Notes: generated by a model from the letters alone, not told the origin. A DNA stretch of 64,000 nucleotides from Vombatus ursinus (GCF_900497805.2 NW_020953954.1:395664-459663), one strand, 5' to 3'; numbered from the stretch's first letter, positions 1 through 11,519 are shown. Translations and numbers: made by a program.

Positions 1-905
1 GTGCCTTCCCTTGGCCCTAATCCTGGTCCCCTCAGACAAGGGCTCATGTCAAAGCTCCCTCCCCACTGCAGGGATCTGGGCCACGGGCCCAGAAGGGGGA
101 AATTGAGGCACAGAACAAGGCAGCCAATGGCCCAGGTCCCGCCCTCTACCATAGAGATTAAGGGTCCTACACAGTGGCCTGTCCTGAGAGGTGCCAGAAG
201 CTTTGGGGCCATCTGCTTCCAGTATCCCCTCTTTCACAGGTAAGGAGATGGGGGACCCTACCTTCTGGGTTTTCCCCTTCTTCCTTCCCCCTGGCTAGGG
301 CTGCCTCAAGTGTCTGCTGTGCCTCTGTCGAAAGCTAGAGAACTGGGGCAGCAGCAGACCCAGGAGTGAGTGCCCAGGGCCTGCTCAGGTGGAGCCCGCT
401 CACTCCTCCAACGTCCCCTGACCCTGGCCTTCCCTTGGGATCTAGTCAGCTGCCAAGCTCCCCTCCACAGCATTCTCCCTGGCAGCCTCCTCCTCAGGCC
501 CCCTGCCTCTGACCCCTCCGCTCACAGCTCCTCCTCCGCTACAGAAGCGTTGGGGACTCCCTATTTTTCTAGGACCAAAACCCAACTCCCTTTCCAGACA
601 AAGGTCTTCCAATGATGGGGTGATGGGACCTGGACCGCTAGAAGGAAAAGAAACAACCCAATTCTGGAATTTTCCCATACATTCCAGCAGCCCAGATGAC
701 TGGCCCACCCCAGACCACACTCCTCAATCCCAGCTCAATTTTACCTGACATTCCTCTGCCCACCCCAGGCCACTTACCATTCCCCAATCCCACTCAGATC
801 CTTTCAAGGTCCCTTTTGTATACAAGCATCAGTCTTGTATATAAGCTTGTATATAAGCATTAAGTCAAAGGTTGGCTAACAATCTCATCAGCTTTATTGG
901 CATTA
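1..905. other. Repeat-poor flank, no gene recognised
   Basis: No coding exon is recognisable. A reading frame is open over positions 1-243 and ends in a cag/gtaagg junction at 240/241, but the stretch around 95-145 resembles a decayed antisense MIR and the protein matches no family I know. A short TATA-like AT-rich patch lies at 815-870. I see no other structure. Confidence 0.4.
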
Positions 906-909
906 AAAT

Positions 910-1746
910 AGACCAGGGGTGGGGAACCCTCTAGTGCAGCCCTCTGGACTGAATCTACACTTCCCAGAACAAATCCCCTTAATAAAAGGATTTGTTCTGT
1001 AAAATTCTGTAAAATCAGCCGTACCCCAAAGAGATCATAAAAATGAGAAAAGGACCCACATGTACACAAACATTTATAGCAGCTCTTTTTGTGGTGGCAA
1101 AGAATTGGAAATTGAGGGGATGCCAATCCATTGGGGCATGGCTGAACAAGTTGTGGTATATGAATGTAATGGAATACTATTGTGCTATAAGAAATGATGA
1201 GCAGGTGGACTTCAGAAAAACCTGGAAAGACTTGTATGGTCTGACGCTGAGTGAAGTGAGCAGAACTAGGAGAATGTTGTACACAGTAACAGCCACACGT
1301 TGATAGACTCAGCCCTTCTCAGCAATGCAAGGATCTAAGACGTCTCCAAAAGTCACATGATGGAAACGAAATGCTATCCACATCCAGAGAAAGAACTGTA
1401 GAGTCAGAATGCAGATGGAAGCGGACTATTTGCTCTTTTTTGGTTTCTTCTTTCTTGCGATTTTTCCCTTTGGTTCTAATCCTTCTTTAGATCATGACTC
1501 ATGTGAAAATATGTTTAATATGAATGTGTATGTAGAGCCTATATCAGACTGAATGCCATCTTGGAGTGGGGAGAGGGGAAAGAAAATTTAGAACTCAAAA
1601 TCTTATGGAAGTGAATGCTGAAAACTAAAACTAAATAAATATTTTTTTAAAAGGAAAAGAAAAAAATCTGGACTCAGTTAAAAGGCTGTACCCAAGGACC
1701 TAGAAGGCCACATGTGGCCTCGAGCCACAGGTCCCCCACTCCTGAA
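910..1746. mobile_element. Non-autonomous hAT-like DNA transposon, split by an L1
   Basis: The left end (ccaggggtggggaac) and right end (cccccactcctg) form an imperfect terminal inverted repeat of about 15 bp. The inner sequence resembles the common marsupial hAT/Charlie-type MITE, with an internal hairpin near 965-990. The element is interrupted by an L1 3' end (about 1017-1666); its right arm resumes at 1667 with the text expected to follow the left arm. No 8-bp target-site duplication is clear. No transposase is encoded. The family name is from memory and uncertain. Confidence 0.6.
1017..1666 (+). mobile_element. L1 LINE 3' end (5'-truncated)
   Basis: This is the extreme C-terminus of L1 ORF2 plus the 3' UTR. 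The frame at 1043-1303 reads TFIAALFVVAKNW and YMNVMEYYCAIRNDE, matching the conserved L1 ORF2 tail (MFIAALFTIAKTW, MEYYAAIK in human L1). It ends in a short A-rich tail near 1645-1666. It is inserted within the hAT-like element and is therefore younger than it. It is not coding-competent. Confidence 0.85.
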
Positions 1747-2810
1747 AACCTTTTCACTCCACTGGAAGATCCATTCCAGGAGGACACCACCCTGTACCCT
1801 GACATTTTGGGGTTCCCAGCAACCCGAACGGGCCTCCAGTGCCCATGCGGCCCCCAAGCCTTTGTCCTCGATCTCCCAGACTCCTGGCATGTTGTTCCTC
1901 CACCCTCCCACAGGAAGCCTTTCCCCCTTCTAGGCATGATTGCTCTCCTTCCCCAATGAGCAGGTTTCAACTCCTCTGACCCCGCCTCCTCCGCATCCCA
2001 TAAACCCTCTGAGGGCAGGGACTGCCCAGCATCTGGCAGAGGGCCTAGACCCAAGCAGGCAGTTAGCCAATGTCTGAGGTGTCAGACAGGGTGGAGCGGG
2101 CCCTAGGCTGCCACCTGGGAACCTTCCCAGCTCTCGCCTGTTCCGGAGCAGGGAGCTGGTCCAGAAGCATGCACTAGTCTGGCAGAGCCCGGGCTGAAGG
2201 GCCGCCATCCTACAACTCCCACGCGCCCCAAAAGCCAAGTAAACACTCGGGAACCCCTCACTTGCAGAATCCCCTCCTTCCTTCTTCCTCTCCCAGCCAC
2301 GCCCCCTTAAAAAACCATCGTCAATCTTCCTGGGACACCCACTGGCTAGAACTGTCACTCTCAGAACTCTCTGGGCTGGCATTCAAGGCCTTCCTTCCTG
2401 GTCCTAGCTACAGCTGACCTCCGAAGCCTGGTTCAGCACCGTCTGGGGACTGCCCCATCCTCCGCTCCCCTCCCTTCCCCTTCCCCAGCAGCTGGAAGCA
2501 GACCCACAGCTGCCCAGTTCTGAGCAACCTCCTTCTCGGCCAGGACTGCCACAGGGCCGGAGGGCCCTGCAAGACCCTGCTTACCTGGGGCAGGACAAAG
2601 GGGAGCCTCCAAAGGCAGAGGGAGATGGAAGGGGCCAGGCAGCAGCTGCTATGCACTCTAGGCCCGGGACATGACTCATGCCCCGTGACTCAGACTGCCC
2701 GCCCACGGCTCCTCCCCCAGGGCCCCACCCAGTCGTCCCAGCCTCCAGGGACCTCCTCCAGGGACCTCCACTGGGCCAGCCCAGCCCTGGGTATTGATCA
2801 AGGCCCCTAG
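1747..2810. other. Unassigned GC-rich stretch with a possible minus-strand exon
   Basis: No repeat or coding exon is recognised with confidence; a decayed L2 3' end may sit near 2005-2080. On the minus strand the reverse complement of 2581-2596 reads CCCCAG/GTAAGCAG, a strong splice donor. Immediately upstream of it on that strand (about 2660-2695) are two AP-1-type TGACTCA/TGAGTCA sites. This could be a minor promoter and exon of the leftward transcription unit, but nothing else supports it. Confidence 0.3.
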
Positions 2811-2817
2811 ACCCTCA

Positions 2818-2952
2818 CTGGGAGTAGGGGAGAGAAGGGAAGGGGAAGGAAAAAGGGGCTGAAAGGAGGAGGGAGGGAGGAGGAGGAAAGGGAGAAGGAG
2901 CAGGGGGGAAGGGAGGGGAGGAGAGGAAAGGGGCTGGGGAAAAAGGGAGCCT
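2818..2952 (+). repeat. Polypurine (G/A) tract
   Basis: About 130 bp of nearly pure purine sequence (GGA, GGGA and GAAA units), low-complexity DNA of the kind that can form triplex structures. Confidence 0.85.
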
Positions 2953-3159
2953 CATTGTATGATGGGGGGAAGGGGGGAAATCCTGATTTCTCCCTCCTGG
3001 CCCTGCCCCTCCACCCTGGACAGCAGGGAAAGCTAGAATCCTCTCCTCTCTTCCTTCCCCCCCCCCATTCCACCCAGGAGAAAAATGTCCCCTGGAGTGG
3101 GGCTTCCAAGAGCTGCTAATAAGATTCCTGCTTAAGGGAGGAATCCCAGATGTGGAAGG

Positions 3160-3740
3160 AGGGAGACCTGAACTGAAATCTGATCTCTGATACTAAGCAG
3201 CTTTGTCATTCAGTTCTGCTTTGGTTTCCTTCTTGGGTGGGTGCTTATCTTCCAGCATTGTGAGTCTCAAAAGAAACAAACTGTCAAAATGTTACACAAG
3301 TGCTACTTATGATTATATTGTTATTATGCGATGATTTCGGCCCGAGGTGGTCTCAGGTGCCACAGAGTCTAATACTCCCTTCTTTTACAGAGGGGGAGAC
3401 TGAGGCTGGAAGGCACAGCAATACCCCTGGAGTCACCAGGCTCCTGGGCAGTCACTCTACTTTCTCAGAAGGCCCAGGAGGCCACACCAGCCTCCAAGGT
3501 ACTGGGGGCCTGCAGGCCTTGCAGGGCCACCCCATCCATGCCGGAGAAGGGGGTTGGCAGGCCCCAGCACAGGTCAGCGGTGGATATACCCAGCCTCAGG
3601 CACTTATTAGCTGGGTAACCCTGGGCAAGTCACTTTGCAGATGTTTGCCTCTGTTTCCTCATCCATAAAACAGGTATGACGGCACTCCTGGGGTGCCCAT
3701 TTTGTCAAGTGATTAGCCCAGTGCCTGACACATGTCTGTT
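3160..3740 (+). repeat. MIR/CORE-SINE remnants
   Basis: A decayed sense MIR lies at about 3160-3330. A clearer sense copy lies at about 3595-3740, with the core text aaccctgggcaagtcac and the tail tttcctcatccataaaac. A small antisense fragment sits near 3385-3425. These are old SINE fossils without function that I can see. Confidence 0.65.
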
Positions 3741-4652
3741 CTCTCCCTCTCACAGCAGCTGGGGCGGACCAAGGGTTCCCTGCAGATGCTGCCCAATATG
3801 CCCTTTGACCTCCAGACCGGTTCCAGACTTCAGAACAATCCCTTTAAGCAGTCCCTACTGTGCCAGCCGGCCTCAGCTTCTTCATCTACGCCACGAACCC
3901 ATGACCACCGGGCCTAGCCCCCTGCAGGGGGGCTCCCCTTTGATCTCGGGTGCCGGGCTTATCTCCCCAAACCCAGCCCCGCTCAATCGAACGCCCTGAA
4001 CCCACCGCCCACTGCCTCCATCCCCAGTGGCCCCGTCCCGGACGCAAGGAGCACGATCTACAACCACAGACCCTTCCAGTCCAAGGTCTGGGGCAGATCC
4101 CCGAACAGGGCAATCCCGCCGCGAGTAGCAGAGTCAGGCCGGCTCTCTCACCAGCTTCAGGGAAGGGAGAGCCCGGGCTCCGGGGACAGCTGGGCGCGGG
4201 ACCACCCCGCGGGGCCGGGGGCTGCAGGAAGGACAGATCGGGAAACGGGCGGCCCGGCCGGGGGGCCCCAGCATGGCCCCCGCCCGCGGGCACCTGGAGG
4301 CGGCAGGGACGGGGACCCCCCCGGCAAGGGCCAGCCACCGCAGCCCCGAAAGCCCGCCCAACTCCGCTCCGCGCCGCCCCGGGCAGCCGCGTGGGGGCGA
4401 TCTCGGGCGCGCTCGGGCGGCGGGCGCGCGCCTTGCGTGGGGGCGGGGCCTTGCGTGGGGGCGGGGCGTCTCGGGGCACGCAATGGCCTCACGCGGGCGC
4501 GGGGTCTGCGTGTCTGCGCGTGCGTGGGGAGGAGCGAGGCCCCGCCCCGCAGCACGTGGGCACGTGGGGGGATGGGTGCCCCGGACGCGGGTCCGAGGCC
4601 TCAGAGAGGACTCAGGCAGCCAGGCAGGGCTGGCCCCCAGCAGACTCACCTC

Positions 4653-4800
4653 CGCCTCGCTCCTTCCTCCCTCCCGCCCTCCGGTCCAGGCCGGGCCGCG
4701 CCAAGAGTCCCGCGGGGGCGGCGGCGGCGGCGGCGGCGGCGGCGGCAGCGGCGCGGCACTGGAGGAGGCCGGGGCCCAGCTGGGTCCGTTCACCTAGTCA
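4653..4800 (-). other. Putative non-coding first exon, minus strand
   Basis: The reverse complement reads GCGGAG/GTGAGTCTG with the junction at 4653/4652, an almost ideal 5' splice site directly downstream of a GC-box cluster. The upstream limit is not defined by the sequence; I place it just before the GC-box repeats. The (GGC)10 run would lie inside this exon as a CCG-type 5' UTR repeat. No start codon or protein is claimed. Confidence 0.4.
4717..4746 (+). repeat. (GGC)10 trinucleotide repeat
   Basis: Ten uninterrupted GGC units followed by an AGC-interrupted end, inside the CpG island. Repeats of this kind in first exons are often length-variable. Confidence 0.95.
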
Positions 4801-4886
4801 CGGGGGCGGGGCTGGAGCGGACGGGGCGGGGCCGGAGCGGGCGGGGCGGGGCCGGAGCGGGCGGGGCGGGGCCAGGGGGAGGGCGG
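4800..4886. promoter_or_regulatory. Tandem SP1-type GC boxes
   Basis: A unit of about 20 bp (ggggcggggccggagcgggc) is repeated three to four times with small changes, giving a row of GGGGCGGGG sites that could bind SP/KLF factors. This is the likely core of the promoter in the CpG island. Confidence 0.7.
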
Positions 4887-5089
4887 GGCCAGAACTCGTC
4901 TCCGCCCGATCTCGGGACTTCTCCCCAGCCTTGGCCCTGAGTTGCTCTATGGTGTTACTTTGTATACCCGAGGCTGCTCCGGCTGGCGTGCAGGGTCCCA
5001 GGGTCTTCTTTCCCCTGAACGCTGGAGGGCCTTGACACAGCTGCCCTCTAGGCTGAGCTCGGCACAGTTCAGGGCAGCAAACGTTTTCT

Positions 5090-5240
5090 TTTTGGTCTTT
5101 TGGCGAGGCAAAGGGGTAAAGTGATTTGCCCAAGGTCACACAGCTAGTAAGTGTCACGTGTCTGAGGCTGCATTTGAACTCAGGTCTTCCTGAATCCGCG
5201 ACCGGTGCTCTGTTCAGTGCGCCATCTAGCGGTCCCGTTT
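5090..5240 (-). repeat. MIR-type SINE, antisense
   Basis: The text tgatttgcccaaggtcacacagctagtaag followed by ttgaactcaggtcttcctg is the MIR/CORE-SINE core read in reverse. It ends with gcgccatctagcgg, the reversed head typical of marsupial copies. The middle carries a small internal duplication. Confidence 0.85.
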
Positions 5241-5244
5241 TCAA

Positions 5245-6335
5245 TCCCTCGGGCTGTCCGCCGGCCTCTTCTCAATCCTCCCGCTTCTGGACGGCTCTGC
5301 TGCCTTTGACCCTGGGCAGCACCGGATCCTCCCTCTTCTCCGGGTTTTTGTGGTCTTGGTTCCTCCCGGTTCTCCTCCGGCCCGTCTGACTGCTCCTTCC
5401 CTTTCTCCTTTAGTGGTTCATCTCCAGAGGCCACCCCACCCCCAACCTGGGGATGTCGGGGTCTGTCCTGGACTCTGTCCTGATTTGATCTCTTCCTTCG
5501 TGACCTCGCCGGCTCCCCTGGGCTTCGTTAGCTCCTCTCTGCAGATGACTCCTCTCTTCCAGCCCCACATCACCCACTGCCTAATTGGCATTTTCAACCG
5601 GGTATCTCCGTGGACACTTAACCTCAATATGGCCTCAGCCTAACTTTCCCTTTCCTCCCAGGACCTCCTCTCTTCCCAGCTTCCCTCCCTCAGTCGGTCC
5701 AAGGTCCCACCTTCAGTCTCAACATTATCCTGGCCTCCTCCTCCCTCCCCCTTATCCCCCAGAGCTGGCCAGTCGCTAAGTCCCTCAGCTCACATCCCAC
5801 CTCTCAGCTGGATGATGGAAGGAGGCTCCTGGCTGGGCTCCAAGTATTATCCCTCCCCCTCCAGGTCATCCTCCCCACTGCTACCAAAGTGACTTTCTTT
5901 AGGTGCAGATCTGACAGTCACTCTCCTATTCAGCCAATTGCACTATCTCCCTGACCTCTCTGTTTGGCTTTGAAAGCCTTTCGTGACTTGGACCCCGCCT
6001 GGCTTTCCAGCCTCATCGCACTCTTCTCCCCACACTCTTCAGGCCAAACAGGCCTTCTCTCTGCTCCTCAGCCAGGGCCCTCCAGCTCTCACCTCCATGG
6101 CTTTGTACTGCCTGCCTCCAGCCAGGTCTGCATCCCAGATTCCTGAGCTTCCTCCTGCAGGAGACCTTTGCCAATGCCCCTAGCTGCCAATACTTTCCTG
6201 CCTTCTGTATCTACAGGCAGGTGGTTTGGCCAGAGAATAAATGGGAGCCTTTGGAGGGCAGGGGCCGTCCTGGCTTTGCACCGCCAGAGCCCAGCACACA
6301 GCAGGTGTTTGATCGATGCCTGGCGATCTGCAGAT
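5245..6335 (+). mobile_element. L2 LINE, 3' half, sense
   Basis: About 1.1 kb of decayed L2 ORF2 and 3' end. It is recognised from the order of L2 phrases, from the gttctgtcctgg-like region after the reverse transcriptase, through the gtgactttctttaggtgcagatctgac segment, to the end at cagcacacagcaggtgtttgatcgatg. Frames are broken throughout. Confidence 0.75.
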
Positions 6336-6539
6336 CGCTCTGCAGGCTTTGCCTTCATCCCGGCCACTGCATACACTTCCATCTGTGGAATGGGCACGTT
6401 TCTTACGCTTCCCCCTCCTTGGGCTTGGAGGGCTCTACGAATAGCCGTCATCCCCCTGGTTCTGCCCACCAAGACCCATGGCCTTGTGACTGGGGTTCTG
6501 GGACATGAGCACGGAGGCGAGAAGGCACAGAGGCTGAAC

Positions 6540-7020
6540 TACCACTCCCAGCGGGCCTCGGGAAGACGAGCCATTGCGCATGTGAACAGGCCTCGGCTTT
6601 TCAGGTCTGACTCCACTGGGTGGCGCTGCTGCCCCGCCGGTGGGCGGGGCAGGGGGGAGGGAGAAGGGGGCAGGGAAGAGGAGGGAAGAAGGGAGGGGGA
6701 GGGGCAGAGAGGAGGGAGGAAGGGAGAGCGAAATGGGGGCGAGAGGTGGGGAAGGGGGCGGGAAAGCTTCTGCTCCGCCCACATGCTGGAGGGGGAGGGG
6801 AGAAGGGGGGGAGGGCAAAGGCGGGGGATGCGGGGCTGCCCCGAGCCTTCTCTTCTGTCTCCTCGGGAGCCTCCCGAGCCTGAGCGGCCGCGGCCGCCCC
6901 CGCCTCGGCTGCTGCAGGTAAGGGAGCCAGCCAGCCCACGGGGGAAGGGGGGGGGCTGCGCGCGTGGCTGCGGGGGGAGGGTGCCCTCCCTCGCGTGGGA
7001 GAGCTGCGGCGGAGCTGGGT
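6540..7020 (+). promoter_or_regulatory. CpG-island promoter of the TBC-domain gene
   Basis: A GC- and CpG-rich island with a strongly purine-biased stretch at 6645-6820, leading into a GC-rich exon with a consensus splice donor. No TATA box is evident, as usual for CpG-island promoters. The transcription start cannot be placed from sequence alone but should lie before about 6890. Confidence 0.65.
6830..6917 (+). other. Non-coding exon 1 of the TBC-domain gene (start approximate)
   Basis: The segment ends in GCTGCAG/GTAAGG at 6917/6918, a consensus 5' splice site inside the CpG island. The next good exon on this strand that begins a protein is at 28721. The start is a guess. The assignment to the gene at 28.7-41.7 kb is inference from order, strand and the lack of another downstream acceptor gene; a cDNA alignment would settle it. 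Confidence 0.5.
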
Positions 7021-7686
7021 GTGACCCTGAGTGGTTCTGGGGGACAGTGGAGGTGACACCCTGTGTCTGCCAGGGCCGGGCCGGGGGCCAGGACCCTGGT
7101 CAGGGCCAGCCTGTGCCAGGGGCCTGGGGGATGGGGATGCAGGGCCTGGCTCTGAGGAAGACAGACTGGGCTGGGCACCCGGCAGGCACACACCCTCCGG
7201 CTGGCCGTGGTTAACTTGGTCTCGGCCCCACGTGTAGTGAGCCCGTGGCGGGGGGCGCCCCAGATGGCATTAGGCAGAGGGGAGCTGACTCAAAGAGCTT
7301 GGGAGCCCCTCTCACAGACAGGCAGAGCCAGGGAAAGGGGCCCGGGCAGGCATGGTAATCCCCTCAATCCCAGGTACCTGGCTGGTAGGTCAGCTGGGCC
7401 CAGGCTCACCGGCCTCACCGCTGTCCAACCTATTGGCTCCCACAGCTGAAACCTTCCTCACTTGCTTCATTTCTCCCACCTTCTGGCCCTGATCTTGTAT
7501 CTGCCATCTCTGTGGATACCCCTCAACCCCAGGGCCTTCTGGGTACCCAACTGAAGTCCAAGTGGTGAGGTCCCCACTCCTGAGGGCAGATATGATCTTA
7601 CAATCCTGCCCTATAGTCAGTAGGCAGTTAAGTGACACCTGTTTCTCCAGCAGGGCCAGGGTACCCACGGTGCTCCTGTCTAAGAG

Positions 7687-7731
7687 GAGCCTGGGCCTGG
7701 GCCTGGGCCTGGGGCTGGGCCTGAGAGGGCC
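7687..7731 (+). repeat. GGGCCT hexamer repeat
   Basis: About six imperfect copies of gggcct(g) in tandem. A short low-complexity tract in intron 1. Confidence 0.8.
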
Positions 7732-8124
7732 AGAAGTTTGGGTAAATGGCAAGCACCGATGAAATCCTCCCCAGCAATGCGTTCTTGAAATGAGGCCCCA
7801 GCCCTGGAGACTGTCCTGAGGCTGCCTGCAGCATGAGTTCTCGCGTGTGACCGTGTGTGAAAGTTACTTTCTCCCCCTCAGTGTTGGGCTTTTGCTGGCT
7901 TCTGTCCTCATTCATCTCTGGTGAGAAGGGAAACTAGGACCCCATACTTGTTAGAAAAGACATTCAGATAATAGCAAATTGACCATGGCCGAGCAGAACA
8001 GCCAGCTCATGAACTCAGGGACAGGATGGCTATTCTGGGGACTCATGTGATGCGATGACGTTCAGTGGTTAGAGCCTCCATTTGGTCAAGAAGAAGCCAC
8101 AAGTTCTTAACCCCTGATCAGCCT

Positions 8125-8545
8125 CAGCGGAAGCCCATAAAGCACCTACTGTGTGTCGGGGTGAGACTCCAGCCCTTGCCCCCACAGAGCTGACAGTCTA
8201 GCAAGAAGGCACGGCTTTAACCCATCCGAGAGATGAGAAAACAAGATGAGACCAGGGAAGGACCCTTTGTGAGATATGGTGCTGACACTGATCTTAAGGG
8301 CTGGAAATCTGGGGCCTCTGTGGACTCAGCTGTTCCCAAACTGTAAGACCTCGGATGGAGGCTGCCCCACAGCTTGGAGGATCTCCAAGGAGTCAGGGAA
8401 ATGCCACTGTTAACAGCAGAACCGTTAACGCTAACTGTTAATGGTTCTGATGGTAACTCATTGGGGGACATTGAGTTTCCTTATCTGGAAAATGAGAGAA
8501 TTGCTCTAGGTGATCTCCAAGGACCTTTCTATCTGTGACAGGCTA
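8125..8545. repeat. Decayed L2 end (antisense) and MIR-type SINE tail
   Basis: Positions 8130-8215 (aaagcacctactgtgtgtcgg, then agctgacagtctagc) are the reversed 3' end of L2. Positions 8465-8545 (gtttccttatctggaaaatgag) are the tail of a MIR-type SINE in sense. Both are partial. Confidence 0.6.
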
Positions 8546-9659
8546 GAATCCTCTGTGCCTCAGTTTCTCTAGCTTCAATGAAGGTCTGCCTCCCTTCTCT
8601 CATTAGCTCAGGAGTGAATCAAGCCTGTCCCACCATGTAGGGGGTTGGGGGGGGGGGGTTGGACCCAGGGACAGCCTGGCCCTAGAGAGAGCTATCAAGC
8701 AAGCATAGGGCTACAATGGACGGGGGTGGGGGTGGGGTGGGGGGAGGCCGCCTGCTGTGTCTGTGACAAACACAAGCTGCGACTCAGAACAAGCTTAGCC
8801 TAGCCCCAAGAGAGCTCATGTTGTGCCCACTCACCTTTAGGCCCTGGCCCTACCTGCGTGCCTCAGTTTCCCCATCTGAGAATAGCTAGAGTGGTGGGTG
8901 ATAACTGTAATCCACCCAATTCTTCCCAGAGGCCAGGCACTTTGCAGATTCTTAATGTTCAGAGAAGCTGATTCACTGGGGAGTGGAGGGAGGGTGTGGT
9001 GGTGGTGGGGGGGGCAGGAGTGAAAGCCTGGCCTTGGCCTGTCCAGCACACGGGCCTCAGCTCTCTGAAGGGCTGGCCCAGCCTTGGCCTGCATGGCCCC
9101 AGAAGTCAGGAGCCAGAGCATCAGAGGAAGGCACGAAGATGCAGTCTGGGCTATCCTAAAGGGGTCTGGGCTGCCTGGGAAGGTAGGGAGCTCCCCATCA
9201 CAGCTGTCCTCCAGGGCAAGGTGGATGACTTCTTATCTTGGCCTTCTGTGCACTGATCCTTCCCAAGGAACCTGGGCAAGGTTTGGGACATGAGCCCCGG
9301 TTTCCCCAGGCACTCACGCTTCTAGTCCATGCCCTTCTTGGAGGACACAGCTCCCAGATGCTTTTCCAGCAAAGCAGCCTGTTCTCTGTCTCCTCCCTGA
9401 TGGCCTCCCTCCCTTGGGCTGCTGGGATGAGGCCTGGACCTAGCTCTGACTCTCCCTTCGCCCCACCCCCCTGCTCCCAGGGGCTTTCTGGATTCTTTCC
9501 TCCTGGAAGCAGATGCCCTGAGGGAGTGGAATGACTCATTGGCAAGATTCCCCAGTGGGCCTGGGGCTGGGGCAGCAGGCAGCCAGCCCAGGGATGCCAA
9601 CACTGTGTGGAAATGTCTGAATGGGCGGTGGCATCGCCTCCCTCTCCAGGCCCCGAGTT

Positions 9660-9771
9660 GGGGGGGGGGGGGGGGGGGGGGAGGGGGGGGGGCCAGGGCT
9701 TGGGTGGGGGGGGGGGGGGGGGGCTTGGGCAGAGGTGTGGGGGGGGATGCTTGTGCACATGGGGGGGGGGG
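9660..9771 (+). repeat. Poly-G cluster
   Basis: Four guanine runs of about 22, 10, 18 and 11 bases lie within 112 bp. In the sense RNA of the inferred intron this would be a strong G-quadruplex former. The exact run lengths are unreliable in any assembly. Confidence 0.9.
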
Positions 9772-10329
9772 TGCAGAGGAAGAAGGCTCAGTATCCTAAG
9801 CTTTCTGTCCTTGGCTATGGTCACATAAAAGTTACACCTATAATTCTGGACCTTTGGAGAAAGCTTTGTGATGGCCTCCAGGTCCCATGTCACAGGGATG
9901 CTCCCTGACCACAGTGGGACCATTGGAGGAGCTTCCATCCTCAGAGGCCAGGGGGGCCAAATCACGCTCAGCAGGTCCAGAGTTAACCCTGGTCTCTCCA
10001 AGCCCCTTCCCAGCTCCAGGCCAAGATCCATGGCCCCTTCCTTCCAACCATCCTACAGATAGGCAGTACTTTGGCCTTCAGGGGTAGAGGTCTCTTCCTG
10101 GGGAGGCTTGGCTGCAGACCCGGGAAAACTGATGAATCCTCAGGAAGCCCGGAGATGCGACTCAGAAACTTGCATTTGGCAATTTCTGAGTTTCTTGCCT
10201 TCCCTGTTAGATTAGTGAGGACAAAGGTGTCCAAGTAGTGAGTCTGCAGGACTCCCCTAATGTGTTTGGGACATGAGCCAAGGAGCCTACAAGTGCTGCC
10301 CTCGTGGTGGAGGCTGGGAGGGGGGTGTA

Positions 10330-10500
10330 GAAGGGAGTGGCTCAGAGTCAGGAGACTTGGCTGGGGGGTGGGGTGCAGCCCAATTCCACACTTATCTGTA
10401 CTGTGACTTTGGACATGTCCCATCTGTCTCTGGGCCTCACCTTTCCCACCTGCAAAATGGAGTGAGGGGGCATCTCTTCCCACTATGTTGTTCTAAGAGG
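10330..10500 (+). repeat. MIR-type SINE, sense
   Basis: A decayed copy with the order tRNA-like head (gagtcaggagacttgg), core (ctgtgactttggacatgtc) and tail (tttcccacctgcaaaatgg). Confidence 0.6.
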
Positions 10501-11519
10501 CAACTTGGTGATCTGCCTTAGCAGGGGCCAGCGGAGAAAGCCTCCTTTGGAAAGCACAGAGTCAGAGGACAGGCCGATTGCTGCCTAGCACCCCAGGGTG
10601 CCTCTCTGGTCTGGCCTATGTCTGCCCTGACACTGGTCCCTCCAGACTTCCCTAATTTTATTCCCATCTGCCCCTGCAGCAAAGCTTGCCTGCCCCAGAA
10701 AGAAGCACAATTTCAGAGGAAATCTAAGCCCTGGTTTTCCTGCGCCTCATTGGCTAGAAACGTTTGCCCCAGTTAATGTGGCTGGCCATGCTCAGAACCC
10801 TCTCTGAGAGAGCCCTGGAGCAGAATTCCGGTTGTCATTACTCCACACCTCAGCGACCTCACTTACTAAGTGGGCCTGTAGTCAGGGTGACAGAGCAGCC
10901 TTCAGGCCCCTCCTTGATGGGTCTTGAGGGGCCCCAGGAGAGCACTGGCATCCCCAGGAGGGAGTGGTCAGTAGTGCTTGATGAACTAGGCTGGGGGAGT
11001 GGCTGGAGAGCAGCTTCAGCCTAGCGGTGCAGTGTGGGGACGGAAGCCCAGCCGCTGTGGCTTGTTGGCAAGTGAAGGGCAGGGCAGGAAGTGGGGGTGG
11101 GGGCAGCTTGACTGAGAAGGGAAGGAGACATGGGTGTTCTTAGCAAGGGGGGAAATTTGGGGGAGTTTCTGGGAAAGATAGAGGGGTTCTCTGTCTCAGC
11201 CTGTGCAAGACCCGGTGCTAGGGAGGAGAACACAGGCCCTGCCTTGGCTAAGCTTGGCTTAGTGCAGGCCAGTGGGGAGAGAGAGAGGCTCTGGGCCCTT
11301 GTGGGGCTCAGCTCTGAAACAGGAAGACCATGCTGAGGGCCGAGTCCTGGCTTACCACCCACCACCCACAGATACCTCTTCTAAACACCGAGGTCTGGGG
11401 CCCATGAGGGGGGTAAAGGAAGGAGGAGGGGCTGTGAAGGAAAGCCTCAGGGAGAAAGTACCGTTGGACCTAGGCTTGAAGACCAGCTAAGAAGCTAGGG
11501 AAGAAATAAAAAAAAGAAT

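Larger units (their letters stand above)
4100..4900. promoter_or_regulatory. CpG island, probably the promoter of a leftward gene
   Basis: The segment is very rich in G+C and CpG, with repeated GGGGCGGGGC boxes. Long frames in all directions are a by-product of composition, not genes. A strong minus-strand donor at 4653/4652 and GC boxes on its upstream side suggest transcription to the left. In human, the gene next to HRAS on this side is RNH1, transcribed in the same direction as HRAS, so its 5' end is one candidate. That identity is inference from synteny; no RNH1 coding sequence is present here. Confidence 0.65.

Noticed and set aside
80-240. Possible exon with acceptor ccccactgcag and donor cag/gtaagg
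   Set aside because: Overlaps a MIR-like stretch and the reading matches nothing; the two sites alone are weak evidence.
3950-5035. Long overlapping open frames on both strands in the first CpG island
   Set aside because: They come from extreme GC content and the (GGC)n and GC-box repeats; no domain, no exon structure and frames open in several phases at once.
6168-7214. A 348-codon plus frame and several minus frames over the second CpG island
   Set aside because: Composed of purine-rich low-complexity text and an L2 end; no homology and no conserved signal.
9198-10031. Pro- or Gly-rich frames over the poly-G blocks (also near 15400-15750)
   Set aside because: Homopolymer-driven; no start context, domain or exon signal.
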